A program made the translations under genes and the position numbers. From IMG/VR virus record IMGVR_UViG_3300025853_000079, positions 1-62,944 of that record: 62,944 nt of DNA; one strand, 5' to 3'. Below, in pieces: positions 50,249 through 58,973 of this stretch (position 1 is its first letter; each line of letters starts with the position of its first letter). This stretch comes from a virus. The notes beneath the pieces were generated by a model. That model was given only the letters and a program-made list of their open reading frames with translations, was not told the origin of the DNA and searched no databases.

Positions 50249-51892
50249 TTAGGGTGCCCCTTGTGCTGGTGCAGTCGATGGTATAGGTCTCATGCCTGAC
50301 AGAAACTGCTGCACCAGCGACAGCTCTGCCTCGAGAACTTCCTGAGCCCCCGGATACCGTCTTCCGATCTGTCGCCGAGCTTCGTCGTGTGCTCGTGCGT
50401 AAAATCCATCGTCTGTGTTGACCCAGTTCAACGCTGGTGCCGTTGCCGGGATGTTGTTCGTGATCGTTGGCTGTTGCGGCCTGATGTCTTCCGATCGGTA
50501 GGGCTCACTCGGCACGTTTGGAGCCTGTGCTCCAGCATTGTGCCCACCGTATGGCTGCTCGCGTTTTCGTCGTCGTCGGGCCATCAGAATCTGCCAGACA
50601 GCGAGCCCAGCCGCGCCCGTGCCACCGGTCGCCCCGGTGATTGCCGCCGATGCCCACGGGTTGCTGACGACCGCATCGACGAGACTGATTGCCTTGTCGA
50701 CCTTGCTGCGGTCGGCCGACGGCTGGTCAACACCGCCGGCCGTCGCTTCGCTGGTCGTGGTGCCCGCAGTCTCTGATCCGATCGATTCGGTCGAATCGTT
50801 TTTCGGCGGAGCTGCGGGCGTCACCGTCCTTTCCGGTGCCCCTTTCAACTCTTCGGTGCCAGACGTCTGCGGCAATTCGGTTTGTGGCTGTGCGGCAATC
50901 GCCGGCCCGTCCCGCTGGTAAGGTTGCGGAGTGGTCGGCTCCCACTGCGAGGCCTGATTTCCGATCTGCGACCGTGCCCATCGATCCCAGTTCTGCCAGC
51001 CTCGGCTGTATCCGATCGCCCTCGCCCCATTTGGAGCCACGAACGCGGGAACGCCCTGCGGGCCACCAATCAGAGGAGGCGGCTCTTTGACGACGACGTA
51101 CGGCAGCGAGTGTGATCGCGACAGATAGTCGCCCCAGAACTCTTTGCACGGCCCGCACCAGGGCAGCGAGAACATGCGAATCACGGGCTTGCGGATCTGG
51201 CCACGAAAGTGAGCAGACCAGACCTGTTGTGTCTCATCGAGCGGTTCGCCGAGCACATGCTCCCAGCGTGCCGATGGTGTGCCCTTCATCAGCTCAAGGA
51301 GTTTAGTTTTACCGTGACGCTTCAGCAGAAACTCGGTCAGCGAGACTGAGAACCCATAGAACGGAGCGAGATCATCGTCTTCCGGGTACGCCTGCGTGTC
51401 GATGTCGTTCCAGAGCGTTACCGTGTCAGCTTTGCGAACAAGACTCTCGACGTATTCTGCGGAATCATTGCCGCGTTCAAACAGGCAGGCCGCCCCCTCG
51501 TCGAGCACTCGCGGAATCTTCCGGCCGATGATTGTGGCCCGCACCAGGTGGTCGACTTCGTGAGGGATCACGTCACGCAGGACCGACGTTCGTGGCCCTT
51601 TGAGCGTCAATCGGCTGATACCGGTGACCTGTTTGCCGACAGTTCTGAACGTCGCGTCGCCGCTCGTGCGGTCGCGTGTTTCGGTCCAGTAGATCGGCAC
51701 GGGCTCTGGCCAGTCGGGCAATCGTTGGCCAGTCCAGTATTCGGCCGACTTGATGCGAGCCAGCTCGGCCGCTTCGAGAAATTCCGGAGGTGTGTTTGCC
51801 GCAACTCCGACAAAATTGCCACCGCTGACCGCGCCGCAGAGAAGCGTCAACAGCCAGATCGCGGTCGCGATGATTCTCAGAATGTACTGCAT
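50249..51892 (-). CDS. Secreted HExxH peptidase-like/thioredoxin-like fusion with a C-terminal membrane helix
   Basis: 547 residues from the ATG at 51892, chosen because GGAGGG lies nine bases ahead, a promoter copy is just upstream, and the product then opens with a signal peptide (MQYILRIIATAIWLLTLLCG). About residue 109 has HEVDH, and DEGAA about 20 residues later supplies the third ligand of gluzincin-type metallopeptidases. About residue 244 has WCGPC in FSLPWCGPCKEFW, a thioredoxin active site. A Pro/Thr linker and a hydrophobic segment at about 412-432 followed by RRRRK complete it. Likely exported and membrane-held; the target is unknown. Confidence 0.75.
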   Translation of the reverse strand: MQYILRIIATAIWLLTLLCGAVSGGNFVGVAANTPPEFLEAAELARIKSAEYWTGQRLPDWPEPVPIYWTETRDRTSGDATFRTVGKQVTGISRLTLKGPRTSVLRDVIPHEVDHLVRATIIGRKIPRVLDEGAACLFERGNDSAEYVESLVRKADTVTLWNDIDTQAYPEDDDLAPFYGFSVSLTEFLLKRHGKTKLLELMKGTPSARWEHVLGEPLDETQQVWSAHFRGQIRKPVIRMFSLPWCGPCKEFWGDYLSRSHSLPYVVVKEPPPLIGGPQGVPAFVAPNGARAIGYSRGWQNWDRWARSQIGNQASQWEPTTPQPYQRDGPAIAAQPQTELPQTSGTEELKGAPERTVTPAAPPKNDSTESIGSETAGTTTSEATAGGVDQPSADRSKVDKAISLVDAVVSNPWASAAITGATGGTGAAGLAVWQILMARRRRKREQPYGGHNAGAQAPNVPSEPYRSEDIRPQQPTITNNIPATAPALNWVNTDDGFYARAHDEARRQIGRRYPGAQEVLEAELSLVQQFLSGMRPIPSTAPAQGAP

Positions 51893-51919
51893 GGTTTCGT
51901 GCCCTCCAGACTGGCGACC

Positions 51920-51948
51920 GTGTAGCAAATCACGCGAGCGATTGTCGA
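51920..51948 (-). promoter_or_regulatory. Late promoter-like copy upstream of peptidase-thioredoxin gene
   Basis: Minus strand TCGACA, 17-base spacer starting ATCGCTC, then CTACAC, 28 bases before the ATG at 51892. Lies just after the tape-measure stop. Confidence 0.65.
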
Positions 51949-51950
51949 AG

Positions 51951-53684
51951 TTAGAATCCTCGGTCTTCCCACTGCGGATTGATCGGGTCGCGTTCCTGCA
52001 CGCCATGCGCCGCCTGGTGCTGGCCGATCTCCCGCAGGGCTTTCACGAACTCACGGCCTCGGGTCTCGACTTCCTCGGGCTTGTTCAGGTTCTCCCGCAT
52101 GTCTTTGACGTCTTTTTTCAAGTCTTCCAGGTCGACACCCGGGATCGCATCAACCACCTGGACAACAGCCTCAAGAACGTCAACGCGGAACTCCTTAAAG
52201 TCCTTGTAGAACTCTGCGATCGTCTCGACACCGCCCGCCCCCTTGCTGGCGATCCAGTTCAGAGCGTTCGACATATCGGTCTTCAGCGGCAGCAATGCCT
52301 GCTCCATGTCACCGATGGAATCCGCGAGCTCGGCCGCGGAATCCTGCGTCGCGGCGCCGAGCTGTGTCTGGTGATGAATCCGTCGCACGTCGAGCTGAGC
52401 CATCGCCTGGGCGATCGTGCCGTTGTAGTCACCGAGTCGTCGGTTCGATTCGTTGACCGCCTGCGCGAACGATTTCAGGGCCGTCGTGATCGTCGGCAGC
52501 AAAGCTGCGAGCAGAGTGACGCCGGCAATCAACATGCCGACAGGGCCGCCAGCGGCTGCCATGCCCCGCAACGCACCACCAGTGCCGGTCACAGCCGCAG
52601 TGCGACCGACAGCCCCCAGACCGGTTCCAGCAGCCTGCAGGCCTCGCTGACCGGCTCCGACGAGAGCACTGCCGAGCCTCGTCCTGGCAAACTTCGTTTG
52701 CCCCAGACGCTGCGACAGCTGACGAGCTGCCCGCTTGCCACGGATGCCGAACCCTCGGAACGCATTGCGGTAACGCATCGCTCGCGATGTCCGGGCTCCC
52801 GGCTGGCCTCGCTGCTGACGCTCCTCCCGACTTACCGGAAGGAGCCTGTCGACGATTCTGCGGGACAGTGTGCGACGTTCGCCAGCTGCGCGACTGCTGC
52901 CCGCTGTGCTGCGGTTCTCGTCCCTGTCGTTGACCTCGACGGTAATCTTCGCCCCAGGCGGAACGGAAGCCGCTTCACCTGGCGACAGCGTCTCGGCCTC
53001 GTTCGTGTTGCTCTGCGATTGTCCGAACACCTGCTGTGCTGACAGGCTAAGCCGATGGACGATGCTATCCCGATTCTCAACACCGCGGATCGCCATCCCT
53101 GCTGTCGCGTCTTCAGGCATCGACGCCAGCGTTCCCAGTCGCGCGATCTTCGGCTCCGGCTCGGTGGATGGCTGGCCGATGTTCGTGACCTTCGGCTCCG
53201 GTTGCGTCGCCTGCTGCCCAATCGCTGGAGTCTTGGACTTCGGCAGCTCTGGAACCTTCAACCGCTCCGCTTCCGCCGGCACGGCCGCAAATCGCAGCTG
53301 ATTCTTCCGGAACGAAACTTCGCCGGTTTTCGCGGTCTCGTACGGGATCCCGAATTCGGGCGCGTACTGCCGAACCGCTTCCGGAGTAATCCCCAGCGTC
53401 TGGCTGGCTGTCTGCTCGTTGACTCGCGGGCCGGCGTCGATCTTCGCCTCGACCTTCGCGATCACGGTCGCGACTCGATCGAGCACGCTCGCCAGAACTG
53501 TCTTCTGCTCGCGTTCTTCCTGCGGCCGCGGATCGTAGCCCTGACGGTCTTCCCGGCTCTTGTCCTGCACGGACTGGAGCATCAGGCCGGGAACTACCTG
53601 AGCGATCGACCGCCATGCCCAGGATGCCGCCGAGCCTTTCCTTTGCTGCCGTTCTACGTCGTCAGATTCGATGTTCTCAGGCAT
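51951..53684 (-). CDS. Tape measure protein
   Basis: 577 residues, helical, with a hydrophobic stretch at about 372-400 (GPVGMLIAGVTLLAALLPTI), a basic Gly/Arg/Ala-rich middle, and a helical C-terminus. It follows the G/GT pair with an eight-base overlap, the standard place for the tape measure that sets tail length. At about 1.5 angstrom per residue it would give a rather short tail, near 85-90 nm. Confidence 0.8.
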   Translation of the reverse strand: MPENIESDDVERQQRKGSAASWAWRSIAQVVPGLMLQSVQDKSREDRQGYDPRPQEEREQKTVLASVLDRVATVIAKVEAKIDAGPRVNEQTASQTLGITPEAVRQYAPEFGIPYETAKTGEVSFRKNQLRFAAVPAEAERLKVPELPKSKTPAIGQQATQPEPKVTNIGQPSTEPEPKIARLGTLASMPEDATAGMAIRGVENRDSIVHRLSLSAQQVFGQSQSNTNEAETLSPGEAASVPPGAKITVEVNDRDENRSTAGSSRAAGERRTLSRRIVDRLLPVSREERQQRGQPGARTSRAMRYRNAFRGFGIRGKRAARQLSQRLGQTKFARTRLGSALVGAGQRGLQAAGTGLGAVGRTAAVTGTGGALRGMAAAGGPVGMLIAGVTLLAALLPTITTALKSFAQAVNESNRRLGDYNGTIAQAMAQLDVRRIHHQTQLGAATQDSAAELADSIGDMEQALLPLKTDMSNALNWIASKGAGGVETIAEFYKDFKEFRVDVLEAVVQVVDAIPGVDLEDLKKDVKDMRENLNKPEEVETRGREFVKALREIGQHQAAHGVQERDPINPQWEDRGF

Positions 53685-54293
53685 TCGGAGCTCCGTCGGT
53701 GTGCAATCGAGCCTGTTCGTTGATTGCCTTCTGTGCCTGATGTGCTTCGTGCATCGCTTTCGCTTCGGCCGAGTCGTCTGTCATGGCCTCGAAAACGAAT
53801 AACGGCACCTCGCCACTCAGAGAGCAGGTCAGTGCCGTCAATGTTCCCAGCCCTTGCCGCGTGATCGTGCGGTCGAGATTCAGGTAGAGTCCGACTTGCT
53901 CCTCGTAGCTGAGTTGTCGTTGGACGACTCCGTTCCCGTAGGCTCCGACGACGTCTGCAAGTTGTTGGGCGTTTTTTTTTGAACTCCGAGCCAGCCAGTG
54001 AATGCAGCCAGCAGATCGAGGCATTCCGCCTGTGTCAGCCCGCTGGTTCCATCAAACGGTTTGACGTCGAACGCCGCACAAACGGCGTCCTGCGTCAGCT
54101 GGTAGCCCTCGATGCTGACCTCGTCAGACGCCGAATCGCATTGTTTCGGAGTCCGTGACCAGTCGAATTCCTTGTGTGATTTGAGAGCCGCCATCGCGAG
54201 CATCGGATCGATGCGTCGAATGCGAGTCCCATCCCAGTACGGAAAGACCGCCTTGCGACGGTCCGCAATCCGTTTACGCAGCCAGTTGAACAT
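53677..54293 (-). CDS. Tail assembly chaperone GT, made by -1 frameshift
   Basis: Joined product of about 205 residues: 54293 to 53973, then re-read base 53973 and continue to 53677. The slip site is nine A in a row (T at 53972-53980 on the plus strand), read A AAA AAA, with TTC ahead and CGC behind. After the slip the sequence continues NAQQLADVVGAYGNG. GT chaperones recruit the tape measure and tube subunits. Gene order tube, G/GT, tape measure is exact. Confidence 0.8.
53880..54293 (-). CDS. Tail assembly chaperone G (unshifted)
   Basis: 137 residues without slipping. It opens with a basic helix MFNWLRKRIADRRK and ends in a Ser/Asn/Thr-rich tail after the A-run. The last 30 residues look disordered, typical when ribosomes do not shift. 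Confidence 0.75.
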   Translation of the reverse strand: MFNWLRKRIADRRKAVFPYWDGTRIRRIDPMLAMAALKSHKEFDWSRTPKQCDSASDEVSIEGYQLTQDAVCAAFDVKPFDGTSGLTQAECLDLLAAFTGWLGVQKKTPNNLQTSSEPTGTESSNDNSATRSKSDST

Positions 54294-54317
54294 TCAGCGT
54301 GCCCCTGAACGTGACTA

Positions 54318-54821
54318 TTACGTGTCGGTGGTGTTGAAAATGACGCCCGTCGAGGAGTTCTGATGGCATTCCCAGCTCATCTGAACGCCGCGGAACTTCG
54401 TTCCTTTGTTGAACGAGATCGAGCCGCGCGGGAACGCGATCGGGTAGTTGCGAGGGTTGTTCGAACCGCTCGCGTAGTCGTCCGGGTACAGCAGCAGCCG
54501 GAACGCGTTCGACGACATAAACGTGCCAGAGTTGGGCAGCGTGCCGTAGGTTCCGCCGTAGACGCCTGGCGCCACTTTGCTGAGAATCGCATCGTCGAAC
54601 TTTGTCAGCGTGAACTGGACGATATGAAGCTCGCCAAAGTATTGGACGTCGCCAGGTGGACCCTCCGGACCACCATTCAGGTCCGTCGGCACGTTCCCGT
54701 GAAACTTGCGTTCTTCGAGACGAACGCCGTCAGCGGTGTAGCCGAGATCCTCGAGTGCGTTTGATGTGCCGGTGTCGACTTTGATCAGACACGGGCCATC
54801 AAAGAGGTATTCCATTGCCAT
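54318..54821 (-). CDS. Tail tube protein
   Basis: 167 residues, beta-rich with an FRLLLYPDDY strand and a KGTKFRGVQMSWECH end, similar in length and pattern to siphovirus tube proteins. GGAG precedes the ATG by ten bases and a leader stem-loop lies 25 bases upstream. Placed between the connector and G/GT. Confidence 0.7.
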   Translation of the reverse strand: MAMEYLFDGPCLIKVDTGTSNALEDLGYTADGVRLEERKFHGNVPTDLNGGPEGPPGDVQYFGELHIVQFTLTKFDDAILSKVAPGVYGGTYGTLPNSGTFMSSNAFRLLLYPDDYASGSNNPRNYPIAFPRGSISFNKGTKFRGVQMSWECHQNSSTGVIFNTTDT

Positions 54822-54845
54822 CGTGAGCGTCTCCGCTCAACCGTT

Positions 54846-54866
54846 GGACTCGGTTCTTCCGATGCC
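54846..54866 (-). promoter_or_regulatory. Leader stem-loop, copy upstream of tail tube
   Basis: Minus strand GGCATCGGAAGAACCGAGTC plus C; loop AAGAA, arms TCGG/CCGA. It ends 25 bases before the ATG. Confidence 0.65.
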
Positions 54867-54877
54867 CTCCGTCTGTA

Positions 54878-55378
54878 TCAGTTGACTCCCGGCAAATTGA
54901 CGCCCGGGTAGTAGTTCTGTGTCCGGTCACGAATCAGGCCGGGCGTTGTTCTCTGTGCCAGCGTTGGCGTTTCGAGGGATGCCTGAGACGCCGAGACGTT
55001 GTCGTCGAGGTTGAACAGGTTTTCGCCGCGTCGCAGCTTGTCGAGCTGCTCCAGTGCCCAGGCGGTGAATCGCTCGTACCGATCCGGATCGAAATCGAAT
55101 CGCCGTTGTTCCAGCTGACTGGCCGCCAGCTGGCAGACAATCCGCTTGAGCAAAGCCAGCGAATTGCCGGTCAGCGCTGCGAGCTGCGTGGCCGTGTAGC
55201 GACCGCCAACAATCAACGCGGCTTCGACCATGCCGGAAGCGTCATCGAGAGCCGTCAGTGCGTTGGTGTCGGTATTCAGGTCAGCCAGATCGACTGCCGC
55301 ACCGGAATCGCTGACGAGTTCGGACAGCGTCCGCTCGTCGAATCGTTCCCGCATGTCTGCGACAGTCGCGTAGGCCAT
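54878..55378 (-). CDS. Head-tail connector, Mu gp36/DUF1320-like
   Basis: 166 residues. AYATVADMRERFDERTLSEL at the start, a helix with DDASGMVEAALIVGGRY and the later ERFTAWALEQLDKLRRGENLF match the DUF1320 connector family. Follows the capsid gene, as in Mu-like heads. A hairpin GGGGCA-GGGA-TGCCCC lies between the two genes. Confidence 0.75.
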   Translation of the reverse strand: MAYATVADMRERFDERTLSELVSDSGAAVDLADLNTDTNALTALDDASGMVEAALIVGGRYTATQLAALTGNSLALLKRIVCQLAASQLEQRRFDFDPDRYERFTAWALEQLDKLRRGENLFNLDDNVSASQASLETPTLAQRTTPGLIRDRTQNYYPGVNLPGVN

Positions 55379-55441
55379 TGCTCAGCTTTCAGAACAAGGG
55401 GCATCCCTGCCCCGATCAGCTCCCTCCTGGGCTTTCGTCGA

Positions 55442-56491
55442 TTAGCCGCCGGTCGTGGTGAACAGGAACCCGGAAACCGGGGCCGTCATCACCATGTCCC
55501 AGTCTTCGACCACACGACCGGTCACCCGGCGGTTGTCGGTGTCTTCCTTGGTCTCGACAGTGAACTCTTCGAGCATGAAGCACGTCAGCGTGCTGAAGCT
55601 CGGAGCACCTTCCTGCCCTTCGAGTCCGCCAGGACGGGCACACATGACAGCCGAACTGTCGCCCATTACGAACGATCGAGCTGCTGTCGCTCCCTTGCGG
55701 GATGTCGTGCGGGCCGTCTTCTCAACGACGACCTTGTAGCCGTGAATCGTCGGCGGCAGGCCGAACTTGGCGTTCGCGTTCGAGAACTTGCCTTCGCCGC
55801 TGATGTAGTGCTTCGCATCGGGCGACTGCTTGATCATGTCGACGATTTCCGCCGTCAGAGCCATCTGGCGAGCCAGACCGGGACTGAGGACGAGAATCAG
55901 ATCTTCCGGATCGATCGCCGACAGCGTGTCGAGCATGATTATCTCGGCCGCGTAATCGAGCGATCGCTTGATGTTCTGGTTCGCAGCGGTCGCCGCCAGC
56001 CAGTTGCCTGAGTTGCCGGTGATGCTCGCCGTGTCGCTGGTGTGCGAGGCGGCATAGTTGCCGGACGTCGTCAGCGTGGTCACCGCAGCCAGCGTTCGCG
56101 CGGTCATGGCCTTCTGGCCGTGAATCCGCAGGTGCTGCGCCTTGATGTCCCAGTCGGCCTGATCGACAGTCTGAGTGCCGAGGCGGAACGGGTAAGCCCG
56201 GCGATCGGTCAGGAACTGCTTGAACTCGAACTGTTCCGTGCCGTCGCTCCCATCCGGAGCGTCAGCACCGTCCGGCCAGAGATACTCGGCTGCGTCTGTA
56301 TTCAAAACGCGACCGGCCTCTTCGACCGTCATTTCGAGGTAGTAACCGGCCTTCTTCTTGACCGGAACGATCTGGCAGTATTCGGCAACGCCGAAAGACG
56401 CCGGATTGCGGGAGAAGTCAACAACCATGTTGCCAGTGGCTTCGTGGTTCTTGACGAATGTGTTTGTTCCCGATGGGAATTGAGCGGTCAC
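55442..56491 (-). CDS. Major capsid protein
   Basis: 349 residues, GTG start with GGAGGG eight bases upstream. HK97-type features include an N-arm, a central helix, ALTAEIVDMIKQSP, ISGEGKFSNANAKF and a C-terminal strand pair ending VSGFLFTTTGG. The position between protease/decoration and connector genes supports it. A leader stem-loop lies 27 bases upstream, and a second hairpin (GAGCCC/GGGCTC) surrounds the ribosome site. Confidence 0.85.
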   Translation of the reverse strand: MTAQFPSGTNTFVKNHEATGNMVVDFSRNPASFGVAEYCQIVPVKKKAGYYLEMTVEEAGRVLNTDAAEYLWPDGADAPDGSDGTEQFEFKQFLTDRRAYPFRLGTQTVDQADWDIKAQHLRIHGQKAMTARTLAAVTTLTTSGNYAASHTSDTASITGNSGNWLAATAANQNIKRSLDYAAEIIMLDTLSAIDPEDLILVLSPGLARQMALTAEIVDMIKQSPDAKHYISGEGKFSNANAKFGLPPTIHGYKVVVEKTARTTSRKGATAARSFVMGDSSAVMCARPGGLEGQEGAPSFSTLTCFMLEEFTVETKEDTDNRRVTGRVVEDWDMVMTAPVSGFLFTTTGG

Positions 56492-56517
56492 GATAGAGCC
56501 CTCCAGGGAGGTGGCAG

Positions 56518-56537
56518 GGCTCGGTTGTTCCGATGCC
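56518..56537 (-). promoter_or_regulatory. Leader stem-loop, copy upstream of major capsid
   Basis: GGCATCGGAACAACCGAGCC on the minus strand, the consensus form; ends 27 bases before the GTG start. Confidence 0.75.
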
Positions 56538-56595
56538 GCTTTCTGTGTTTTTCAGTTGTGAAGTTGGACGCGATGAATCGAGAATCAGCCGCTGA

Positions 56596-57015
56596 TTACG
56601 TTTCGGTTGTCAGCGTGAACTGTCGCAGGCGGACGGGAACGAGATCGCCAGAGACTCCGGACACGGATGCGACCGCGCCGATTTCTTCCTGAGTGCCGGC
56701 ACCCTCGTCGGCTGCAATTCCCTTGCCGTTGGCGTCTGCCTTCAGCAGCGTCCCGCGGGCCACGGTTTCGCCGAGTTCCAGCAGTGGCTCGTCATCCGGG
56801 CCATTGCTGTCGTAGATCATCAGCGTCTCGCCTGATGTCGCCGCTTCGGTCGTGTTGCTGTTGTCCGGGATCGGCGCAGCTCGGCCGCCGAGCTGGCTGA
56901 TACCGAGAATTCGGGCATCAGCGTCGGCCTGCAGAACAACATTGTCAGCAGCTCCGACCTTGACGAAACGTGCTCGGTGGATCGTGCCACCGGCCTTGTA
57001 AGCATTCGCAGGCAT
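56596..57015 (-). CDS. Capsid decoration protein, DUF2190-like
   Basis: 139 residues, beta-rich, with RARFVKVGAADNVVLQAD, ILGISQLGG and ATSGETLMIYDSNG, the pattern of small decoration proteins that sit on HK97 shells. GGGAG lies seven bases before the ATG. Encoded between protease-scaffold and capsid. Confidence 0.75.
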   Translation of the reverse strand: MPANAYKAGGTIHRARFVKVGAADNVVLQADADARILGISQLGGRAAPIPDNSNTTEAATSGETLMIYDSNGPDDEPLLELGETVARGTLLKADANGKGIAADEGAGTQEEIGAVASVSGVSGDLVPVRLRQFTLTTET

Positions 57016-57080
57016 GGTTTACTCCCTGAAAAGGTGCCTTCGATGTGTATGAAATCCCGACTCTTGCCGGGCGTCAGTGG

Positions 57081-58703
57081 TTACGAGTTCGCTTTGACGT
57101 GCGCCAGTGCTTCCGCAAACGTGATCGAGTTGCCGGCCTGCCGCTGTTCCAGACAGTACCGCTCAGCCGCTTTGGCGGTTGCTTCGCGGTGCTTGTTCTC
57201 GGTTGCCGCATCGGACGCCGCAGGCGACGCCTCGACGGGAATCGCCGGCTCATTCAGCGGAGCCCGCTGGTAGTTCTCGGCGATCATTGTCAGGTGCGTC
57301 TCGTACGCCGCGTCATCGAACGACTTCGTGCGTTCCAGTTCTTTGTCGACGTCGAGGACGAAACCCTTTTCCCTGAGCTTGCTGTAGCGTTCGCGACGCT
57401 CTGCCGTTCGCTTGTCAGCTTTGGCTGTGTCACGCTCTTTTCGGAGCTCGACGACTTCGGCCTCGAGGCGTTCGTAGTTCTCACGCAGGACGCGATCGTT
57501 CGCGACGTCCTCCGCACTCTTCGAATAGTGCGCAGTGCCCATGTACCGGGCCCGGGCCTTCATGTAGCCCGCCTGCCCGTCCGGGCTCAGGCTCGCGTAC
57601 TCTTCGCGTTCATCGTCAGCCATGCCGGTCGTCGGGTCTTCTGCGGCGGGTGCGGGAGCCGGTGCCGGATCGGCGGCAGGTTGAGGGGCTGCCGGGTCTT
57701 CTGCTGCAGGTGCCGCAGGCTCATCGACTGGAGCCGGGTCGACGGGCTCGGCCGGAGCATCGCCAACAGGAGCGCCGTTCGCCGGAGGCAGACCGCCATC
57801 GCCAGCGGCAGGATCAGCTGCAGCAGGATCCTGACCTTCTTCCTGCATCTTACGGAGCACCCACTGCATGGGCTCCGATTCCAGGATCGCGTTGACGATC
57901 TCGTTCGTGTCGTTGGCCTGCTGGTCCGGTGCGGCATTCGGATCCATTGAATCACCTGCGTCGTAATTTTCGGAGTTCGGAATTGTCACGCTGGCGGCCG
58001 CTGGAAACGCTGCGGCTGAATACCGCTCGACTTCCACCGACTCGCCATCGCGTTCGTACTGTGCCATGCCAAGTTCCAGACGCGGGGCTTGCGTACTGAG
58101 CGCCGCGATCGGATGGAAGAACCGGTCTTCCTTCTTCTGCTCGAGCCAGACTTCAGGCGACCGGTAAGGCATGTTCTGCGAGCGGTCGAAACGATCGTTG
58201 CGGTGGTGTTCATCGCAGAAGATCGCGTACCGCGGATTCTCGTTGCCGATCATTCCCAGCGAGAACGGGCCGCTGTATCCGAGCACGTCCGGATCACTCT
58301 TGCCCTGTGATCGTTCCTGGCGTGTCGGCGTGTGCCCGTCGCTGATCGGAGCAAAGTTGCCCGTGTCGCTGATTCGCTTGTTGCAGCGGTCAATAATGGC
58401 CGCCAGATCGTCGCGGCTGTACTTAACCGGCGTTTTTTCTGGACCCTCGGTCGTCTCGTGTTCCGCGAAGATGGGAACGCGAGCGACTCGCTGATATTTC
58501 TCCGGCGGGAACTGCTTCGCCGCCTTCTGCACAAGTGGGTCACCAGGGCCGCGGCCGCTGGATTCCCATGCGTCAAACATCGCTTCGTTTCGGAGATCCG
58601 TCTGCGGCATACTGCCCCGCATGGTCTCGTGGAAACGGACCGCGAACGCTGCCTGCGTTTCGTCGGGTCGCGGTGTCAGGGTTGGACGCATCTGTCGTGC
58701 CAT
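57081..58703 (-). CDS. Prohead protease-scaffold fusion (tentative)
   Basis: 540 residues from the ATG at 58703. Residues 1 to about 210 form a globular domain (YSRDDLAAIIDRCN, NFAPISDGHTP, AIFCDEHHRNDRFD, PEVWLEQ) in the place where phage proteases occur, with possible catalytic His and Ser residues. Then comes a Pro/Ala/Asp linker (about 290-370) and a coiled coil (about 405-465), as in scaffolding proteins. The start is odd: a terminator hairpin ends directly before the ATG and no ribosome site is seen. A GTG at 58721 is possible. Confidence 0.65.
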   Translation of the reverse strand: MARQMRPTLTPRPDETQAAFAVRFHETMRGSMPQTDLRNEAMFDAWESSGRGPGDPLVQKAAKQFPPEKYQRVARVPIFAEHETTEGPEKTPVKYSRDDLAAIIDRCNKRISDTGNFAPISDGHTPTRQERSQGKSDPDVLGYSGPFSLGMIGNENPRYAIFCDEHHRNDRFDRSQNMPYRSPEVWLEQKKEDRFFHPIAALSTQAPRLELGMAQYERDGESVEVERYSAAAFPAAASVTIPNSENYDAGDSMDPNAAPDQQANDTNEIVNAILESEPMQWVLRKMQEEGQDPAAADPAAGDGGLPPANGAPVGDAPAEPVDPAPVDEPAAPAAEDPAAPQPAADPAPAPAPAAEDPTTGMADDEREEYASLSPDGQAGYMKARARYMGTAHYSKSAEDVANDRVLRENYERLEAEVVELRKERDTAKADKRTAERRERYSKLREKGFVLDVDKELERTKSFDDAAYETHLTMIAENYQRAPLNEPAIPVEASPAASDAATENKHREATAKAAERYCLEQRQAGNSITFAEALAHVKANS

Positions 58704-58704
58704 G

Positions 58705-58741
58705 AAAAAAGCCCGACGCACTCGCTTGGAGTGTGCCGGGC
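58705..58741 (-). terminator. Intrinsic terminator directly before protease-scaffold ATG
   Basis: Minus-strand stem GCCCGGCACACTC / GAGTGCGTCGGGC, five-base loop, then TTTTTT, with the ATG starting two bases later. It may be an attenuator. Confidence 0.8.
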
Positions 58742-58758
58742 TCGGTTGTTCCGATGCC
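58739..58758 (-). promoter_or_regulatory. Leader stem-loop, copy upstream of protease-scaffold
   Basis: GGCATCGGAACAACCGAGCC on the minus strand, identical to the capsid copy; overlaps the terminator by three bases and ends 36 bases before the ATG. Confidence 0.7.
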
Positions 58759-58778
58759 TGGATGATCTGGTCCAGTCG

Positions 58779-58964
58779 TTAGATTTTGATGTGCGTCTTG
58801 TCTTCCTTGGTGACGCCTTCGATTCGTCCTCGTTGCAAGTGAACAACGATGCCGACAGTGCCGAAACTGCCCTGTTGGGCTGCCTGATCGATCGCCTGCT
58901 TGAGGCGATTAACAGCCACTTGCTTGTATCGTTCCTGTCGTTCTTTTTGTTCGTCGGTGCTCAT
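58779..58964 (-). CDS. Small hypothetical protein
   Basis: 61 residues: a charged helix (EQKERQERYKQVAVNRLKQA) followed by a short strand pair (GTVGIVVHLQRGRIEGV). The ATG lies ten bases after the -10-like element of the promoter at 58974-59002, so the message may be leaderless. Not recognised. Confidence 0.6.
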   Translation of the reverse strand: MSTDEQKERQERYKQVAVNRLKQAIDQAAQQGSFGTVGIVVHLQRGRIEGVTKEDKTHIKI

Positions 58965-58973
58965 GGCGGGGAG

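Noticed and set aside
53677-54024. Independent 115-codon gene overlapping the chaperone
   Set aside because: Its own ATG has no ribosome site, and the A-run and gene order fit the frameshifted half of GT better.
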